This document shows, one piece after another, positions 34,060-43,593 of a stretch of 64,000 bases of DNA. Within the stretch, counting starts at the first letter, position 1; every line of letters starts with the position of its first letter. The translations under genes were made by a program, and so were the position numbers. The DNA comes from Pseudomonadota bacterium (GTDB lineage: Bacteria; Pseudomonadota; Gammaproteobacteria; Burkholderiales; Burkholderiaceae_B), in contig JAFAEO010000048.1 in the NCBI GenBank assembly GCA_023423975.1, positions 62,001 through 126,000 of the forward strand, written 5' to 3'. Under the pieces are notes generated by a model. That model did not search any database and was not told the DNA's origin. It saw nothing but the letters and a program-made list of their open reading frames with translations.

Positions 34060-35061
34060 ATGAATCAGACAAAACGAACGCTGTTAAAAAGCGCACTGGC
34101 CACCCTGATGGGTGCCGCCCTGCTGCAACCGGTCATGGCTCAGGAAAAATCGTATCCGAGCAAGCCAATTACCTTTGTTGTGCCTTATTCTCCCGGTGGC
34201 CCGCTCGATGGCGTGGCGCGTCTGCTGGCCGAACATGCGGGCAAGACGTTGAAACAAACCATCATTGTGGAAAACAAACCGGGCGCAGGCGGCAATATCG
34301 GCGCAAGCATGGTCGCTCGCGCCAAGCCCGATGGCTACTCTATCGTCATGGGTGCGGTCGCCACGCATGCGATCAACCCGTGGCTGTACAAAAGCCTGAA
34401 TTACGATCCGGTGAAGGATTTCGAACCCGTATTGCTGGTATCCGAAGTACCCAATGTGCTGGTGGTCAGTACGGCATTCTCGGACAAAAACAACATCAAG
34501 GATGTTGCATCACTGCTTGAATTTGCCAAAAATAATCCCGGTAAGCTCAATTACGCCTCGGGCGGCAATGGCAGTGCGGGCCATCTTGCCGGCGAACTGC
34601 TCAAGCAGCGTACCGGCATTGATGCTGTACACGTCCCCTATCAGGGCGCCAGCCCCGCCAAGCTCTCGCTCCTGTCGGACCAGACCCAGTTTATGTTTGA
34701 TAACCTGGCCTCTGCCCTGCCTCTGGTCAATGACGGCAAGGTGCGTGCCCTGGCCCTGACCACCAAAGCCACATCAAACATCATGAAAGATGTGCCGACC
34801 ATGGAAGCGTCCGGCATCAAGGATTTTGACATCAGCACATGGTTCGGTATTTTTGCCACAGGCGGCACACCCGATGCGGTGGTCAACACATTGCACCAGG
34901 CGTTTGCCACAGCAATGCAGGACGAAGCCGTCAAGAAACAATTGCTGACCATGGGTTCGGATACCAAACCTTCCTCTCCCGAGGAGTTTGCCGCGAAGGT
35001 CAAAAGTGAAATGGCAAAATACAAGGAGATCGTTAAAATCTCTGGCGCAACCGCGCAGTAA
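34060..35061 (+). CDS. Bug family tripartite tricarboxylate transporter substrate-binding protein
   Basis: A 333-residue periplasmic receptor of the Bug (TctC) family, abundant in Bordetella and Alcaligenaceae. Residues 1-27 are a signal peptide ending in PVMA. The mature protein starts EKSYPSKPITFVVPYSPGGPLDGVAR and contains ENKPGAGGNIGA and the SGGNGSAGHLAGELLK segment that closes over the ligand. No TctA/TctB membrane genes are adjacent, so it is an orphan receptor. AGGAAAA precedes the ATG. The gene is convergent with a branched-chain amino acid-type binding protein. Confidence 0.93.
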   Translation: MNQTKRTLLKSALATLMGAALLQPVMAQEKSYPSKPITFVVPYSPGGPLDGVARLLAEHAGKTLKQTIIVENKPGAGGNIGASMVARAKPDGYSIVMGAVATHAINPWLYKSLNYDPVKDFEPVLLVSEVPNVLVVSTAFSDKNNIKDVASLLEFAKNNPGKLNYASGGNGSAGHLAGELLKQRTGIDAVHVPYQGASPAKLSLLSDQTQFMFDNLASALPLVNDGKVRALALTTKATSNIMKDVPTMEASGIKDFDISTWFGIFATGGTPDAVVNTLHQAFATAMQDEAVKKQLLTMGSDTKPSSPEEFAAKVKSEMAKYKEIVKISGATAQ

Positions 35062-35210
35062 CAAAAGGATGCCTGGCTTACAAGCATAAAGAGCCGCAGC
35101 TGTCACCATCGTAGCAGGCGGAATCGCAACAGGCACCACGGCAATTATCACCTGGCATCACACCTGCAATTAGCGCTTTGTGATGCCAGTTTGCTTTCCA
35201 GCCTCAGGCA

Positions 35211-35250
35211 AGAAAAAGGACCGCATCCTGTTTGCACAAAGATGCGGTCC
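35211..35250 (-). terminator. Intrinsic terminator
   Basis: GGACCGCATC at 35218-35227 pairs with GATGCGGTCC at 35241-35250 around a 13-base loop. On the minus strand a TTTTTCTT run follows, so it is best read as the terminator of the leftward ABC substrate-binding gene. Confidence 0.75.
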
Positions 35251-35315
35251 GTATCTCACTACCTGTAGGCGTTCAACGGTTTATGTCGCACCATACAGCA
35301 CAGCCATGCCCTGCA

Positions 35316-36473
35316 TTATTTTTCTGCAGCATACTGGAAGCGACCATCCTCGATTTTTCCCATGACACGGGCGCGATCATCAAAGCCCTGGTGATCCTTG
35401 GATGAAATATTCAGCACGCCATTGGGGACGATGAGCTCCTGGGTCGATTCAATAGCATCGCGCAGGGCACTGCGAAACTGCGGTGTGCCCGGCTGGACTT
35501 TGTGCTGCAGCGCCTGCTTCACCGCATTATCCAGCACCATATACGCGCCCCAGGCATCGCCGGCAAACTGAGTGGCCGAATTGGCACCGAATTTGGCTTC
35601 ATATTTCTCTGTAAACTCGCTGGCCACTTTCTTGACCGGATTGGTATCGGGCAGCCCTTTGGCAACCACACCCGGGCCGGTAGGGAACAAGGTACCTTCT
35701 ACATCCTTGCCGCCCACTTGTAAAAACTCCAGCGTACCAATACCATGAGTCTGATAGATCACCCCTTTATAGCCACGTTGTTTGAGCGTTTTTCCTGGAA
35801 GCACCGCAGGCGTGCCGGAACCGGCAATCAGAATGGCGTCGGGCTTGGCGGCCATCAGCTTGAGTACCTGTCCGGTTACCGACGGGTCGGTCCGCTGATA
35901 CGACTCGCGGGCAACTACATCAATCTTGCCTGCAGCCAGATTGGAAAACTCCTTCCACCAGTTTTCTCCGTAGGAATCAGCATACCCGATAAAGGCGATT
36001 TTTTTGAAGCCTTTCCTGACCATGTCCTCCACCAGCACCTGGGCCATCAGGCTGTCATTCTGTGGCATTTTGAAGGCCCAATAACGACCCGGATCATCGG
36101 GTGGTGTCACAATGGCGGCTGATGCAGCCAGGGCGATCATGGGCGTTTTCGTTTCCTTCAGAACGTCCAGAATCGCCAGCGCAGCTGCAGTCGTATTGGG
36201 TCCCACCAGGATATCAATTTTGTCTTCAGAGGTCAGTTTGCGGGCATTGCGTACTGCTTTGCTGACGTCGGTACCATCGTCAAGCACAATATATTTTGCG
36301 GGCTCGCCGCCCAGTGTTTTGGGCCACAGGTCAATCGCATTGCGCGACTGAATACCAATGGCTGCCGCCGGGCCGGTAGTCGACAGGGTAATGCCCACGG
36401 TCACGTCCGCAAAAGCCAATGGCGTAATGGTTGCGGCAAGCAGGCCGGCACAAACGGTAGTCTTCAATTTCAT
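35316..36473 (-). CDS. ABC transporter substrate-binding protein, branched-chain amino acid type
   Basis: A 385-residue periplasmic binding protein of the Leu/Ile/Val family. A 22-residue signal peptide (MKLKTTVCAGLLAATITPLA) precedes DVTVGITLSTTGPAAAIG, and DGTDVSKAVRNARKL and GPNTTAAALAILDVL are characteristic. The ATG at 36473 gives the signal peptide; a longer frame starts at 36581. No permease or ATPase gene is adjacent, so this is a solitary receptor, as is common in Alcaligenaceae. Confidence 0.92.
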   Translation of the reverse strand: MKLKTTVCAGLLAATITPLAFADVTVGITLSTTGPAAAIGIQSRNAIDLWPKTLGGEPAKYIVLDDGTDVSKAVRNARKLTSEDKIDILVGPNTTAAALAILDVLKETKTPMIALAASAAIVTPPDDPGRYWAFKMPQNDSLMAQVLVEDMVRKGFKKIAFIGYADSYGENWWKEFSNLAAGKIDVVARESYQRTDPSVTGQVLKLMAAKPDAILIAGSGTPAVLPGKTLKQRGYKGVIYQTHGIGTLEFLQVGGKDVEGTLFPTGPGVVAKGLPDTNPVKKVASEFTEKYEAKFGANSATQFAGDAWGAYMVLDNAVKQALQHKVQPGTPQFRSALRDAIESTQELIVPNGVLNISSKDHQGFDDRARVMGKIEDGRFQYAAEK

Positions 36474-36565
36474 GGATAAACCTCTGGAGAAACAATGTAT
36501 CTTGCGATGCCTTAGGGTTGCGCTATAGCTCGGCCCCGACAGGCACGGCAGGAAGTGGCCGCATT

Positions 36566-37222
36566 CTAACCCGAATGACATCCCAGCGACTGAATCTGAG
36601 CGCCATCAACCGCCCTTACCTGGGTATGGCCATCAATAGCCCCCGCAATCACATCGGACAGCAGGGCGAGCGCCTGCGACTGGCTATGCACCAATGCATC
36701 GACGCCGCTGCCGGCCTGAACCTGGATCCTGGTCTGGCAGACGCGGGATGATTGTGCACCCATGCGCACCGGGTTGATGCGCCAGGTAGCGTCAATCACC
36801 GCTGCTTTGTTCAGAATCATGTCAAAGCGATGAAAGGTGGTCTGTATCAACCAGACCGGCAACTTCTGTTCACTGCCGGTAATACCCTGGATATTAATGG
36901 CCCCAAGACGGCTCACCAGGTTCGCCGATAGGGTTTTCTGAATTTCATCCTGCAACGAACCGGCCCAGCGGGATCCATTGAGCGGGACCACGGCCGATGA
37001 ATCGGTTGAACTGCGAATCATCAATTGCGGTTTGTCCACGACATCGGGAATGGTCACATCATGGATATTGACGCCGTATCGCGCCGTGCCTTGCACACCG
37101 GCCGGATCGCTGGCGGCCAGCGTGTAATACAGCGTGGGTGCGGAAGCGCAGGCGCCAAGCATGGCGGTGACGGCGACCAGCGCCAATGGTCGCAGGGCTG
37201 CGGACAAATTACGCATCATCAT
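36566..37222 (-). CDS. pqiC: PqiC-like outer-membrane lipoprotein
   Basis: A 218-residue lipoprotein of the PqiC (ABC-type transport auxiliary, DUF330) family. Its signal peptide ends in the lipobox LGAC, with lipid attached to the cysteine near residue 25. The mature part starts ASAPTLYYTLA, as expected. It overlaps pqiB by 4 bases; three consecutive ATG codons make the exact start ambiguous. Known PqiC binds the PqiB needle at the outer membrane, so it is a component of an MCE lipid-transport system. Confidence 0.88.
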   Translation of the reverse strand: MMMRNLSAALRPLALVAVTAMLGACASAPTLYYTLAASDPAGVQGTARYGVNIHDVTIPDVVDKPQLMIRSSTDSSAVVPLNGSRWAGSLQDEIQKTLSANLVSRLGAINIQGITGSEQKLPVWLIQTTFHRFDMILNKAAVIDATWRINPVRMGAQSSRVCQTRIQVQAGSGVDALVHSQSQALALLSDVIAGAIDGHTQVRAVDGAQIQSLGCHSG

Positions 37223-39066
37223 TGACTTTCCTTGAACGGGATATTGTCTTGCGAACGGCCTCGGATCAGCGAGCTGGGCTCAGCCTGAAGATAGTCGCCC
37301 AGGCTGCGAATGGACTTGGCCGCCCGCGACAACTCCTTGATCATGCCATTGAGCTGCAGCATGACCGGGCTCTCATCGGCCACCACGCCACGCACGCTGC
37401 CCATGGTTTTATTGACACCATCCAGCGAACGACCCGCTTTCTGCACAGTCGTGGTCAAGGCCGGCACCATGGTGGTATCCAGCGTACGAGCCAGTTTGGA
37501 TATGCTTTGCAGGGTCTCGTCAAGCGAATGACCGATAGAGTCTATCGGCAGGTTTTTCAGTTTTTCGACGATGACATTCAGTTGTTGCTGCAATTCATCA
37601 AAGCTGCCGGGCACAGTGGCAATTTGCACCGGCTGCTTGTTCACGTCGGGAACGGGCGGCTTTTTGGCCATCTCCGGAAAATAGTCCAAGGCCACATACA
37701 ACTGACCCGTAAAGATATTGGCAAAACGCAGTTGCGCCTGGATGCCGCTGCTGACAAATTCCTTGAGCGCCACATCATGAAGCGCCTCGCCATTTTTATC
37801 GCGCCTTTGCGCTTCGGGTATCGCGGCACCCAGACGATTCTCATAGATCACGCCGTCGACAATCACCGTGGTTTCTTTGGTGGCAATATCAAATTCCATG
37901 GAGATATTCTTGACTTCGCCCAGAAGAATACCCTTGAAATCAATCGCTGAGCCTGTCTGCAATCCCCTGACCGACTTGTCGAACTTCATGCGTATTGGAA
38001 AGGCAAGCCCATCGGGCCTGGCCAGGGCCTTGTCTTCTGTCGGATTCAGTACGAATCGGGTTCCGTCGGGCGCCGGCTCGGGCGGCGCCTTTTCGTCGAG
38101 GGACGGCAATTGACCGAAAGAAATCCCCCCGGCCAGCACGGAAACCAACGATTGGGTTTTCAGATTGAGCCCACCCGCATTCAGGGACAGGTCCACGCCG
38201 CTGGCATTCCAGAAGCGGCTGTCCTTGGTGACAAAACGGTCATAGGGCGCATCAACGAAAATCTGGACTTCAACGCCCTTGCCATCCTTGCTGAGCGTGT
38301 AGTTGATTACCTGCCCCACCTCCAGGCGGCGATACAGGACTGGCGAGCCCAAATCAAGAGAGTTCAGACTGGGAGCGGTAATGGTAAATCGTTTGCCAGG
38401 TCGGCCGCTGATTAGCTCAGGCGGCTTTTCCAGCCCAACGAATTCATTGCGATATTCCGCCTCGCTCTGATGCGAATCATCGATATCCACGCCAATATAG
38501 GCGCCGGATACCAGCGTGCCAAGCCCGGACACGCCACTGGCGGCCAGACGTGGTTTGACCACCCAAAACCGGGCGCCTTCGCGCATCAGAAATTCAGCGC
38601 TCTGCTTGAACGAAACCTTCACCAGCACCGAATTGTGGTCGTCGGTCAGGGTGATATCGGTCACGGTGCCCACCACTACATCCTTGTAGCGCACCTGCGT
38701 CTTGTCAATTTCCAGGCCCTCTGCCGTTTTGAAGGTCACGGTCGCGATCGGCCCCTGCTGCATGTAGCCACGTACTAAGAGCGACAACCCGATGATTGCA
38801 GCAATAAGTGGCACCAGCCAGATCCACGAGATATTTTTATTTTTCTTTTGCGTAATAACGGGCGTCTTGGCGATTACAGGATTAGGCTGATTGGGTGACC
38901 CGTGCTGTGTGCCTGCCTGCGCCTGTTCCTGAGCCGAGCCGCCCTGGCCTTGTGCCCCGGGCCCTGCTGCTTGCCCGGACGCAGGTATTTGGCGATCGGC
39001 CGGCGACGACCCGCCTTGCGACGGGCGCTCGGAAGAGTCCGATGGTGGCAGATCTTTTTCAGACAT
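37219..39066 (-). CDS. pqiB: PqiB-like MCE (MlaD) family protein
   Basis: A 615-residue protein with an N-terminal low-complexity tail (Gln, Gly, Ala, Pro; residues 1-70), one membrane helix (WIWLVPLIAAIIGLSLLV), and three MCE domains in series starting at about 105 (ATVTFKTAEGLEIDKTQVRYKDVVVG), 225 and 345, followed by a long helical C-terminus with coiled-coil character. In Escherichia coli PqiB forms hexameric rings whose helices make a needle across the periplasm carrying lipids. The N-terminal tail is longer than usual. A 12-bp palindrome ATTCTATAGAAT lies between this gene and pqiA. Confidence 0.9.
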   Translation of the reverse strand: MSEKDLPPSDSSERPSQGGSSPADRQIPASGQAAGPGAQGQGGSAQEQAQAGTQHGSPNQPNPVIAKTPVITQKKNKNISWIWLVPLIAAIIGLSLLVRGYMQQGPIATVTFKTAEGLEIDKTQVRYKDVVVGTVTDITLTDDHNSVLVKVSFKQSAEFLMREGARFWVVKPRLAASGVSGLGTLVSGAYIGVDIDDSHQSEAEYRNEFVGLEKPPELISGRPGKRFTITAPSLNSLDLGSPVLYRRLEVGQVINYTLSKDGKGVEVQIFVDAPYDRFVTKDSRFWNASGVDLSLNAGGLNLKTQSLVSVLAGGISFGQLPSLDEKAPPEPAPDGTRFVLNPTEDKALARPDGLAFPIRMKFDKSVRGLQTGSAIDFKGILLGEVKNISMEFDIATKETTVIVDGVIYENRLGAAIPEAQRRDKNGEALHDVALKEFVSSGIQAQLRFANIFTGQLYVALDYFPEMAKKPPVPDVNKQPVQIATVPGSFDELQQQLNVIVEKLKNLPIDSIGHSLDETLQSISKLARTLDTTMVPALTTTVQKAGRSLDGVNKTMGSVRGVVADESPVMLQLNGMIKELSRAAKSIRSLGDYLQAEPSSLIRGRSQDNIPFKESQ

Positions 39067-39155
39067 ATGATGCTCCTGCCGACAACTGGTTCAGTAAACT
39101 ATGCATTCTATAGAATAAACGATGATCCGTTCCTGTTTGTTCGCCAATAAAGTCA

Positions 39156-40433
39156 CTAAGAAAAGGTGGGCGCAGTGGCTGCGGGCTGATAATCGGGCTG
39201 TTCGATATCGTCATCGACTTCATCCCAGCCCTTGCGGATGTCGAAGTTCATGGTCGCAAGCATGGTAACGACCACAACCATACCAAAGGCAGCGGCGCCG
39301 ATATCGGGCCTGACCGACATCAGCGAACCGAAATTGACCAGTGACGTCAGCAAGATGACCACGAAGACGTCCAGCATGGACCATTGGCCGATCAGCTCTA
39401 CGGTCTGATACATGCGTGTGTATCGCATCATCGTATCACGACGACCCTGGGCCGAACGACCGATCAAAATGCCCAGAATGACAATTTTTGTCAGCGGCAC
39501 CACAAAACTGGCGATGAATACGATCAACGCCAGATCCCAGGATCCCAGATTCCATAATTCCAGAATGCCGCCCAGAATGGTATGGGAAGCAGTGCCACCC
39601 AGGACGGTGGTGTTGATCATGACAGGATAGAGATTGGCCGGAAAGTACAGAATAATCGCGGTAAGCAGAATGGCCAGCGTACGGGTTTTGTGCTCCGGTT
39701 TGCGAAAATGCACATGATTATGGCAGCGCTGGCATTGCGCCTCTGGCTCGGTGCTCATGGTGATCTGGCCACATATTTCGCAGTCCAGGGGCAACTGCTG
39801 CTGGTTGATGGTCACCGGCATGTTCTTTACGGCGCCATCCTGTTCGGCCAGTAGCCATACCCGTTCGGAATTGAGCTTGCTCAGGCCGGTAAGCAAAAAT
39901 GTGAGCGCAGCATAAGCCCACAAGCCGGCTCCTGGCGTGAGCGAGGCCATGTCGGCCAGCTTCACGATGGCCACGAGTGCGCCCAGCATGAATACCGGGA
40001 CCATGGCCCACGGCCGCACCAGATGCAACCAGCGGCTCAGCTGATTGAGTCCCGGCGCGCGCCGGCCCTTGCGCGAAAATGCCAGGAGCCAGGCCAGAAT
40101 CAGGGCATCCAGCAACGGCATCAGAAAACCGGTGGCAAAGCACATGATGGCAACACTGGGATACCCGGCACGCCAGGTCGCAGCGACCGCTTCCAGGAAC
40201 GTTGAGCTGCTTTTGAGCCCGACTGCCGTGATAGTGCCCACCGGCATAAAACTGGCAATAATAAAAGCGATCAGCGAGGCCAGGACGACTGCCAGCCAGC
40301 CCGAGCTGTTGAGCACGCCCTGTGACCACAACACTGTGCCACAACGAACGCAAGAAGCGCGCTGACCCGAGACCAGCGCGCTTCTTTCATGCAATTGCCC
40401 GCAATGATGGCAGGCGATGTAATTGCCCGTCAT
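39156..40433 (-). CDS. pqiA: PqiA-like integral membrane protein with zinc ribbons
   Basis: A 425-residue membrane protein with two halves, each starting with a CxxC zinc ribbon: CHHC (8-11) with CVRC (28-31), and CEIC with CQRC in the middle of the protein. About eight hydrophobic helices follow in two groups. PqiA is proposed as the inner-membrane component of the PqiABC lipid-transport system. The start lies just 2 bases after the clpA stop, so it is probably co-transcribed with clpA. The Q-rich coupling and gene order clpA-pqiA-pqiB-pqiC is worth note. Confidence 0.88.
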   Translation of the reverse strand: MTGNYIACHHCGQLHERSALVSGQRASCVRCGTVLWSQGVLNSSGWLAVVLASLIAFIIASFMPVGTITAVGLKSSSTFLEAVAATWRAGYPSVAIMCFATGFLMPLLDALILAWLLAFSRKGRRAPGLNQLSRWLHLVRPWAMVPVFMLGALVAIVKLADMASLTPGAGLWAYAALTFLLTGLSKLNSERVWLLAEQDGAVKNMPVTINQQQLPLDCEICGQITMSTEPEAQCQRCHNHVHFRKPEHKTRTLAILLTAIILYFPANLYPVMINTTVLGGTASHTILGGILELWNLGSWDLALIVFIASFVVPLTKIVILGILIGRSAQGRRDTMMRYTRMYQTVELIGQWSMLDVFVVILLTSLVNFGSLMSVRPDIGAAAFGMVVVVTMLATMNFDIRKGWDEVDDDIEQPDYQPAATAPTFS

Positions 40434-40435
40434 AC

Positions 40436-42736
40436 TCAGGAGACCAGCGCTTCTTCCTCAGAATCCTTTTTTTCCTTCGGATCGGAATCATTGAAAGTAA
40501 GCGTGACTTCGTCCTTGTCATCGATATCAACATAGACCGACCCGCCATTTGCCAGACGGCCAAACAGCAGTTCGTCGGCCAGGGCACGGCGAATCACGTC
40601 CTGGATCAGCCTTTGCATGGGGCGCGCGCCCATCAGCGGATCAAAGCCTTTTTTGGCCAGATGCTGACGCAGACTATCGGTAAAGGTCGCCTCTACCCGT
40701 TTGGCCTGCAACTGGTGCTCAAGCTCAATCAGGAATTTGTCCACCACGCGCATGATAATGTCTTCGGACAACGAAGCAAACGGAATGATGGCATCCAGCC
40801 GATTACGGAACTCGGGCGAGAACATGCGTTTGATTTCGGCCATTTCATCGCCGCTCTGGCGGCTATCGGCAAAACCGATAGAACGACGGTTGAGTAACTC
40901 AGCACCGGCATTGGTAGTCATGATGACGACGACGTTGCGAAAATCCGACTTGCGACCGTTGTTATCTGTGAGCACACCGTGATCCATCACCTGCAGCAGG
41001 ATGTTGAAAATATCCGGATGGGCTTTTTCAATCTCATCGAGCAGCAATACGCTGTGCGGCTGCTTGTTGACCGCTTCGGTCAGCAGACCACCCTGGTCGA
41101 AACCGACATACCCGGGAGGCGCACCGATCAAGCGCGACACTGCGTGGCGTTCCATATATTCGGACATATCGAAGCGAATCAGCTCGACGCCAAGAATGAA
41201 GGCCAGTTGTTTGGCCACTTCGGTCTTGCCCACACCCGTGGGACCGGAAAACAGAAACGAACCGATAGGCTTGTCGGGTTTGCCCAGGCCGGAGCGCGAC
41301 ATCTTGATCGCAGAGGCCAGCGCCGTAATGGCGGCATCCTGACCGAAAACCACTGTTTTCAGATCACGATCCAGCGTGGCCAGTTTATTGCGATCGTCGG
41401 TGCTGACTGACTGCGGCGGAATCCGCGCCATTTTGGACACAACGTTTTCAATATCAGCCTTGCCGATAACCTTTTTCTGCCGTGATTTGGGCAGCAATCG
41501 CTGGGCTGCGCCACTCTCGTCCAGTACGTCAATGGCTTTGTCCGGCAAATGACGGTCGTTGATATGTTTGGCAGACAGCTCTGCAGCCGCGGTAATGGCC
41601 GCCGCCGAGTAACGAACGTGATGGTGCTCTTCGAATTTGGACTTGAGCCCACGCAGAATAAGGATGGTCTGCTCGACCGTGGGCTCGCTGACGTCGATTT
41701 TCTGAAAGCGACGCGACAGCGCGTGATCTTTTTCGAAAATACCGCGATATTCTTTGTAGGTGGTCGCCCCCATGCACCGCAGCGCGCCCGAGGACAATGC
41801 CGGTTTAAGCAGGTTAGAGGCGTCCATGGTGCCGCCTGAGGCCGAGCCGGCGCCAATCAGCGTGTGGATTTCGTCGATAAACAATACCGCATCGGGCTGG
41901 CTGGCCAGCTGTTTGAGCACGGCTTTCAGACGCTGCTCGAAGTCGCCCCGGTACTTGGTGCCTGCCAGCAATGACCCCATGTCCAGTGCGTAGACGCGAG
42001 CCTTGGATAGAATTTCAGGTACATTGCCCGTAGAGATACGCAGCGCGAGGCCTTCGGCAATCGCGGTTTTACCCACGCCGGCCTCACCAACCAGCAAGGG
42101 GTTGTTTTTGCGGCGCCGGCACAGGATTTGCACCACACGCTCAATTTCACTATCCCGCCCGATCAACGGATCAATTTTGCCGGCCTTGGCCAGCGCATTC
42201 AAATCGGAAGCATACAGCGCAAGCGGCGATTTGTTCTCTTCGGGTTCACCGGCCTGCGGTTCGGACGGTGCAGCGCTTTCGTCTGGCGATGGCGCAGCAG
42301 ACTTGGTGATACCGTGGGAAATATAGTTGACCACATCCAGGCGTGTCACGTTCTGCTCTTGCAGATAGAACACGGCATGGGAGTCTTTTTCGCTGAAAAT
42401 GGCAACCAGCACGTTGGCGCCGGTGGCCGGGCTTTTCGCATTGCCATTGGAGGAAACATGCATGATGGCCCGCTGGATGACGCGCTGAAAACCCAGGGTT
42501 GGCTGCGTATCTACTTCATCGGAGCCGCCCACGATAGGCGTATTGGCGTCAATAAAGGCGCGCAGCTTGCTGCGCAACTGTTCGATATCGGCGTCGCACG
42601 CGGTCAGCACCTCTCTGGCGGCCGCATTGTCCAGCAGTACCAGCAACAGGTGTTCGACGGTAATAAATTCGTGGCGTGCCGAACGCGCATCCACAAATGC
42701 CATATGAAGTGTCACTTCGAGTTCTTGAGAAATCAC
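40436..42736 (-). CDS. clpA: ATP-dependent Clp protease ATPase subunit ClpA
   Basis: A 766-residue AAA+ unfoldase that feeds substrates to ClpP. An N-terminal Clp_N domain (residues 1-145) precedes two AAA modules: D1 Walker A GEAGVGKT with FIDEIHTLIGAG, and D2 Walker A GPTGVGKT with LLDEIEKAHPDIF. The length matches Escherichia coli ClpA (758). The start is a GTG at 42736 with a GGAGGAAATT site. ClpS lies 43 bases upstream on the same strand, the standard adaptor-unfoldase pair. pqiA follows after 2 bases. Confidence 0.96.
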   Translation of the reverse strand: MISQELEVTLHMAFVDARSARHEFITVEHLLLVLLDNAAAREVLTACDADIEQLRSKLRAFIDANTPIVGGSDEVDTQPTLGFQRVIQRAIMHVSSNGNAKSPATGANVLVAIFSEKDSHAVFYLQEQNVTRLDVVNYISHGITKSAAPSPDESAAPSEPQAGEPEENKSPLALYASDLNALAKAGKIDPLIGRDSEIERVVQILCRRRKNNPLLVGEAGVGKTAIAEGLALRISTGNVPEILSKARVYALDMGSLLAGTKYRGDFEQRLKAVLKQLASQPDAVLFIDEIHTLIGAGSASGGTMDASNLLKPALSSGALRCMGATTYKEYRGIFEKDHALSRRFQKIDVSEPTVEQTILILRGLKSKFEEHHHVRYSAAAITAAAELSAKHINDRHLPDKAIDVLDESGAAQRLLPKSRQKKVIGKADIENVVSKMARIPPQSVSTDDRNKLATLDRDLKTVVFGQDAAITALASAIKMSRSGLGKPDKPIGSFLFSGPTGVGKTEVAKQLAFILGVELIRFDMSEYMERHAVSRLIGAPPGYVGFDQGGLLTEAVNKQPHSVLLLDEIEKAHPDIFNILLQVMDHGVLTDNNGRKSDFRNVVVIMTTNAGAELLNRRSIGFADSRQSGDEMAEIKRMFSPEFRNRLDAIIPFASLSEDIIMRVVDKFLIELEHQLQAKRVEATFTDSLRQHLAKKGFDPLMGARPMQRLIQDVIRRALADELLFGRLANGGSVYVDIDDKDEVTLTFNDSDPKEKKDSEEEALVS

Positions 42737-42779
42737 AATTTCCTCCGTCTAAACAACTGCCCTGGAAATGCCAGGACCA

Positions 42780-43088
42780 TTACAAATCCACGGGTTCCAT
42801 CACGCACTGCAAAGGGTGCTGATGGGAACGCGCGTACTGCGCAACCGTTGCCACCTTGGTGGCGGCAATATCTCTGGTATAGACGCCACACACTCCCTTG
42901 CCATCATGATGTACTTTTAACATGATCACCGTGGCTTCTTCTTCTGTTTTCGAAAAAATCTTTTGTAAAACCGAAACCACGAAGTCCATCGGGGTGTAAT
43001 CGTCGTTTAGCAGTAACACCTGATACATGGGTGGGGGCGCCAATTTTGCCTTTTGCGCTTCAGTGACAATGCCTGACTGCTGAGCCAT
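42780..43088 (-). CDS. clpS: ClpS adaptor protein
   Basis: A 102-residue adaptor that delivers N-degron substrates to ClpA. The conserved core PPMYQVLLLNDDYTPMDFVVSVLQKIF and the binding-pocket residues (NDDYTPM, HxxGKG.CG) are intact. It is the first gene of the clpS-clpA-pqiABC string. Two hundred and forty bases separate it from the divergent cold-shock gene. Confidence 0.97.
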   Translation of the reverse strand: MAQQSGIVTEAQKAKLAPPPMYQVLLLNDDYTPMDFVVSVLQKIFSKTEEEATVIMLKVHHDGKGVCGVYTRDIAATKVATVAQYARSHQHPLQCVMEPVDL

Positions 43089-43219
43089 ACCAAACCTGCT
43101 TAAGAAAGTCTTTATATTGATACTTTATACGATATTTCAAGTGGTGTTGTTTATGAACCCCAGAATTATCGGTAATTTCCACTATTGACTCACATAATTT
43201 TAATCCGCATCATTTATTT

Positions 43220-43256
43220 ATACTGAAAAATAGTATCCACAAAGCTGTTTCAGTAT
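43220..43256 (+). promoter_or_regulatory. Inverted repeat in the cold-shock gene leader
   Basis: ATACTGAAA at 43220-43228 is perfectly complementary to TTTCAGTAT at 43248-43256, with a 19-base loop. TACT in the first arm can instead pair with AGTA at 43232-43235, giving two exclusive structures. The region lies within the expected 5' untranslated leader of the gene at 43327. An upstream TTGACT (43185) is a plausible -35 but I cannot fix the -10. Confidence 0.4.
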
Positions 43257-43326
43257 CTTTTCGGCAGATGGCGCGTCACCGGTCATTTGCCATGGGTTGG
43301 TAAAATCTTGAGCAGAGGCTGTAAGA

Positions 43327-43575
43327 ATGTCAGAAACAACAGAAACATCAGTCCCGGAAGAAGGCGGTAACAAACAGACCGGGACCGTGAAATGGTTTAA
43401 CGATGCTAAAGGGTTCGGTTTCATTACACCCGATGGCGGCGGCGAAGACCTTTTTGCCCACTTTTCTTCCATCCAGATGAATGGATTCAAAACGCTCAAA
43501 GAAGGTCAGCGCGTTACTTTCGAGATTGCACAAGGTCCAAAAGGGCAACAGGCACTTAATATAATGGCAGCATAG
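43327..43575 (+). CDS. Cold-shock domain protein
   Basis: An 82-residue single-strand nucleic-acid-binding protein. TGTVKWFNDAKGFGFITPDGGGEDLFAHFSSI contains the RNP1 motif KGFGFI and the RNP2 motif (here LFAHF rather than the usual VFVHF). A 16-residue Ser/Glu-rich N-terminal extension precedes the domain. Cold-shock proteins act as RNA chaperones; expression is usually controlled through the leader, which here has a strong inverted repeat. Confidence 0.95.
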   Translation: MSETTETSVPEEGGNKQTGTVKWFNDAKGFGFITPDGGGEDLFAHFSSIQMNGFKTLKEGQRVTFEIAQGPKGQQALNIMAA

Positions 43576-43593
43576 CCTGTATAATTACAGACT

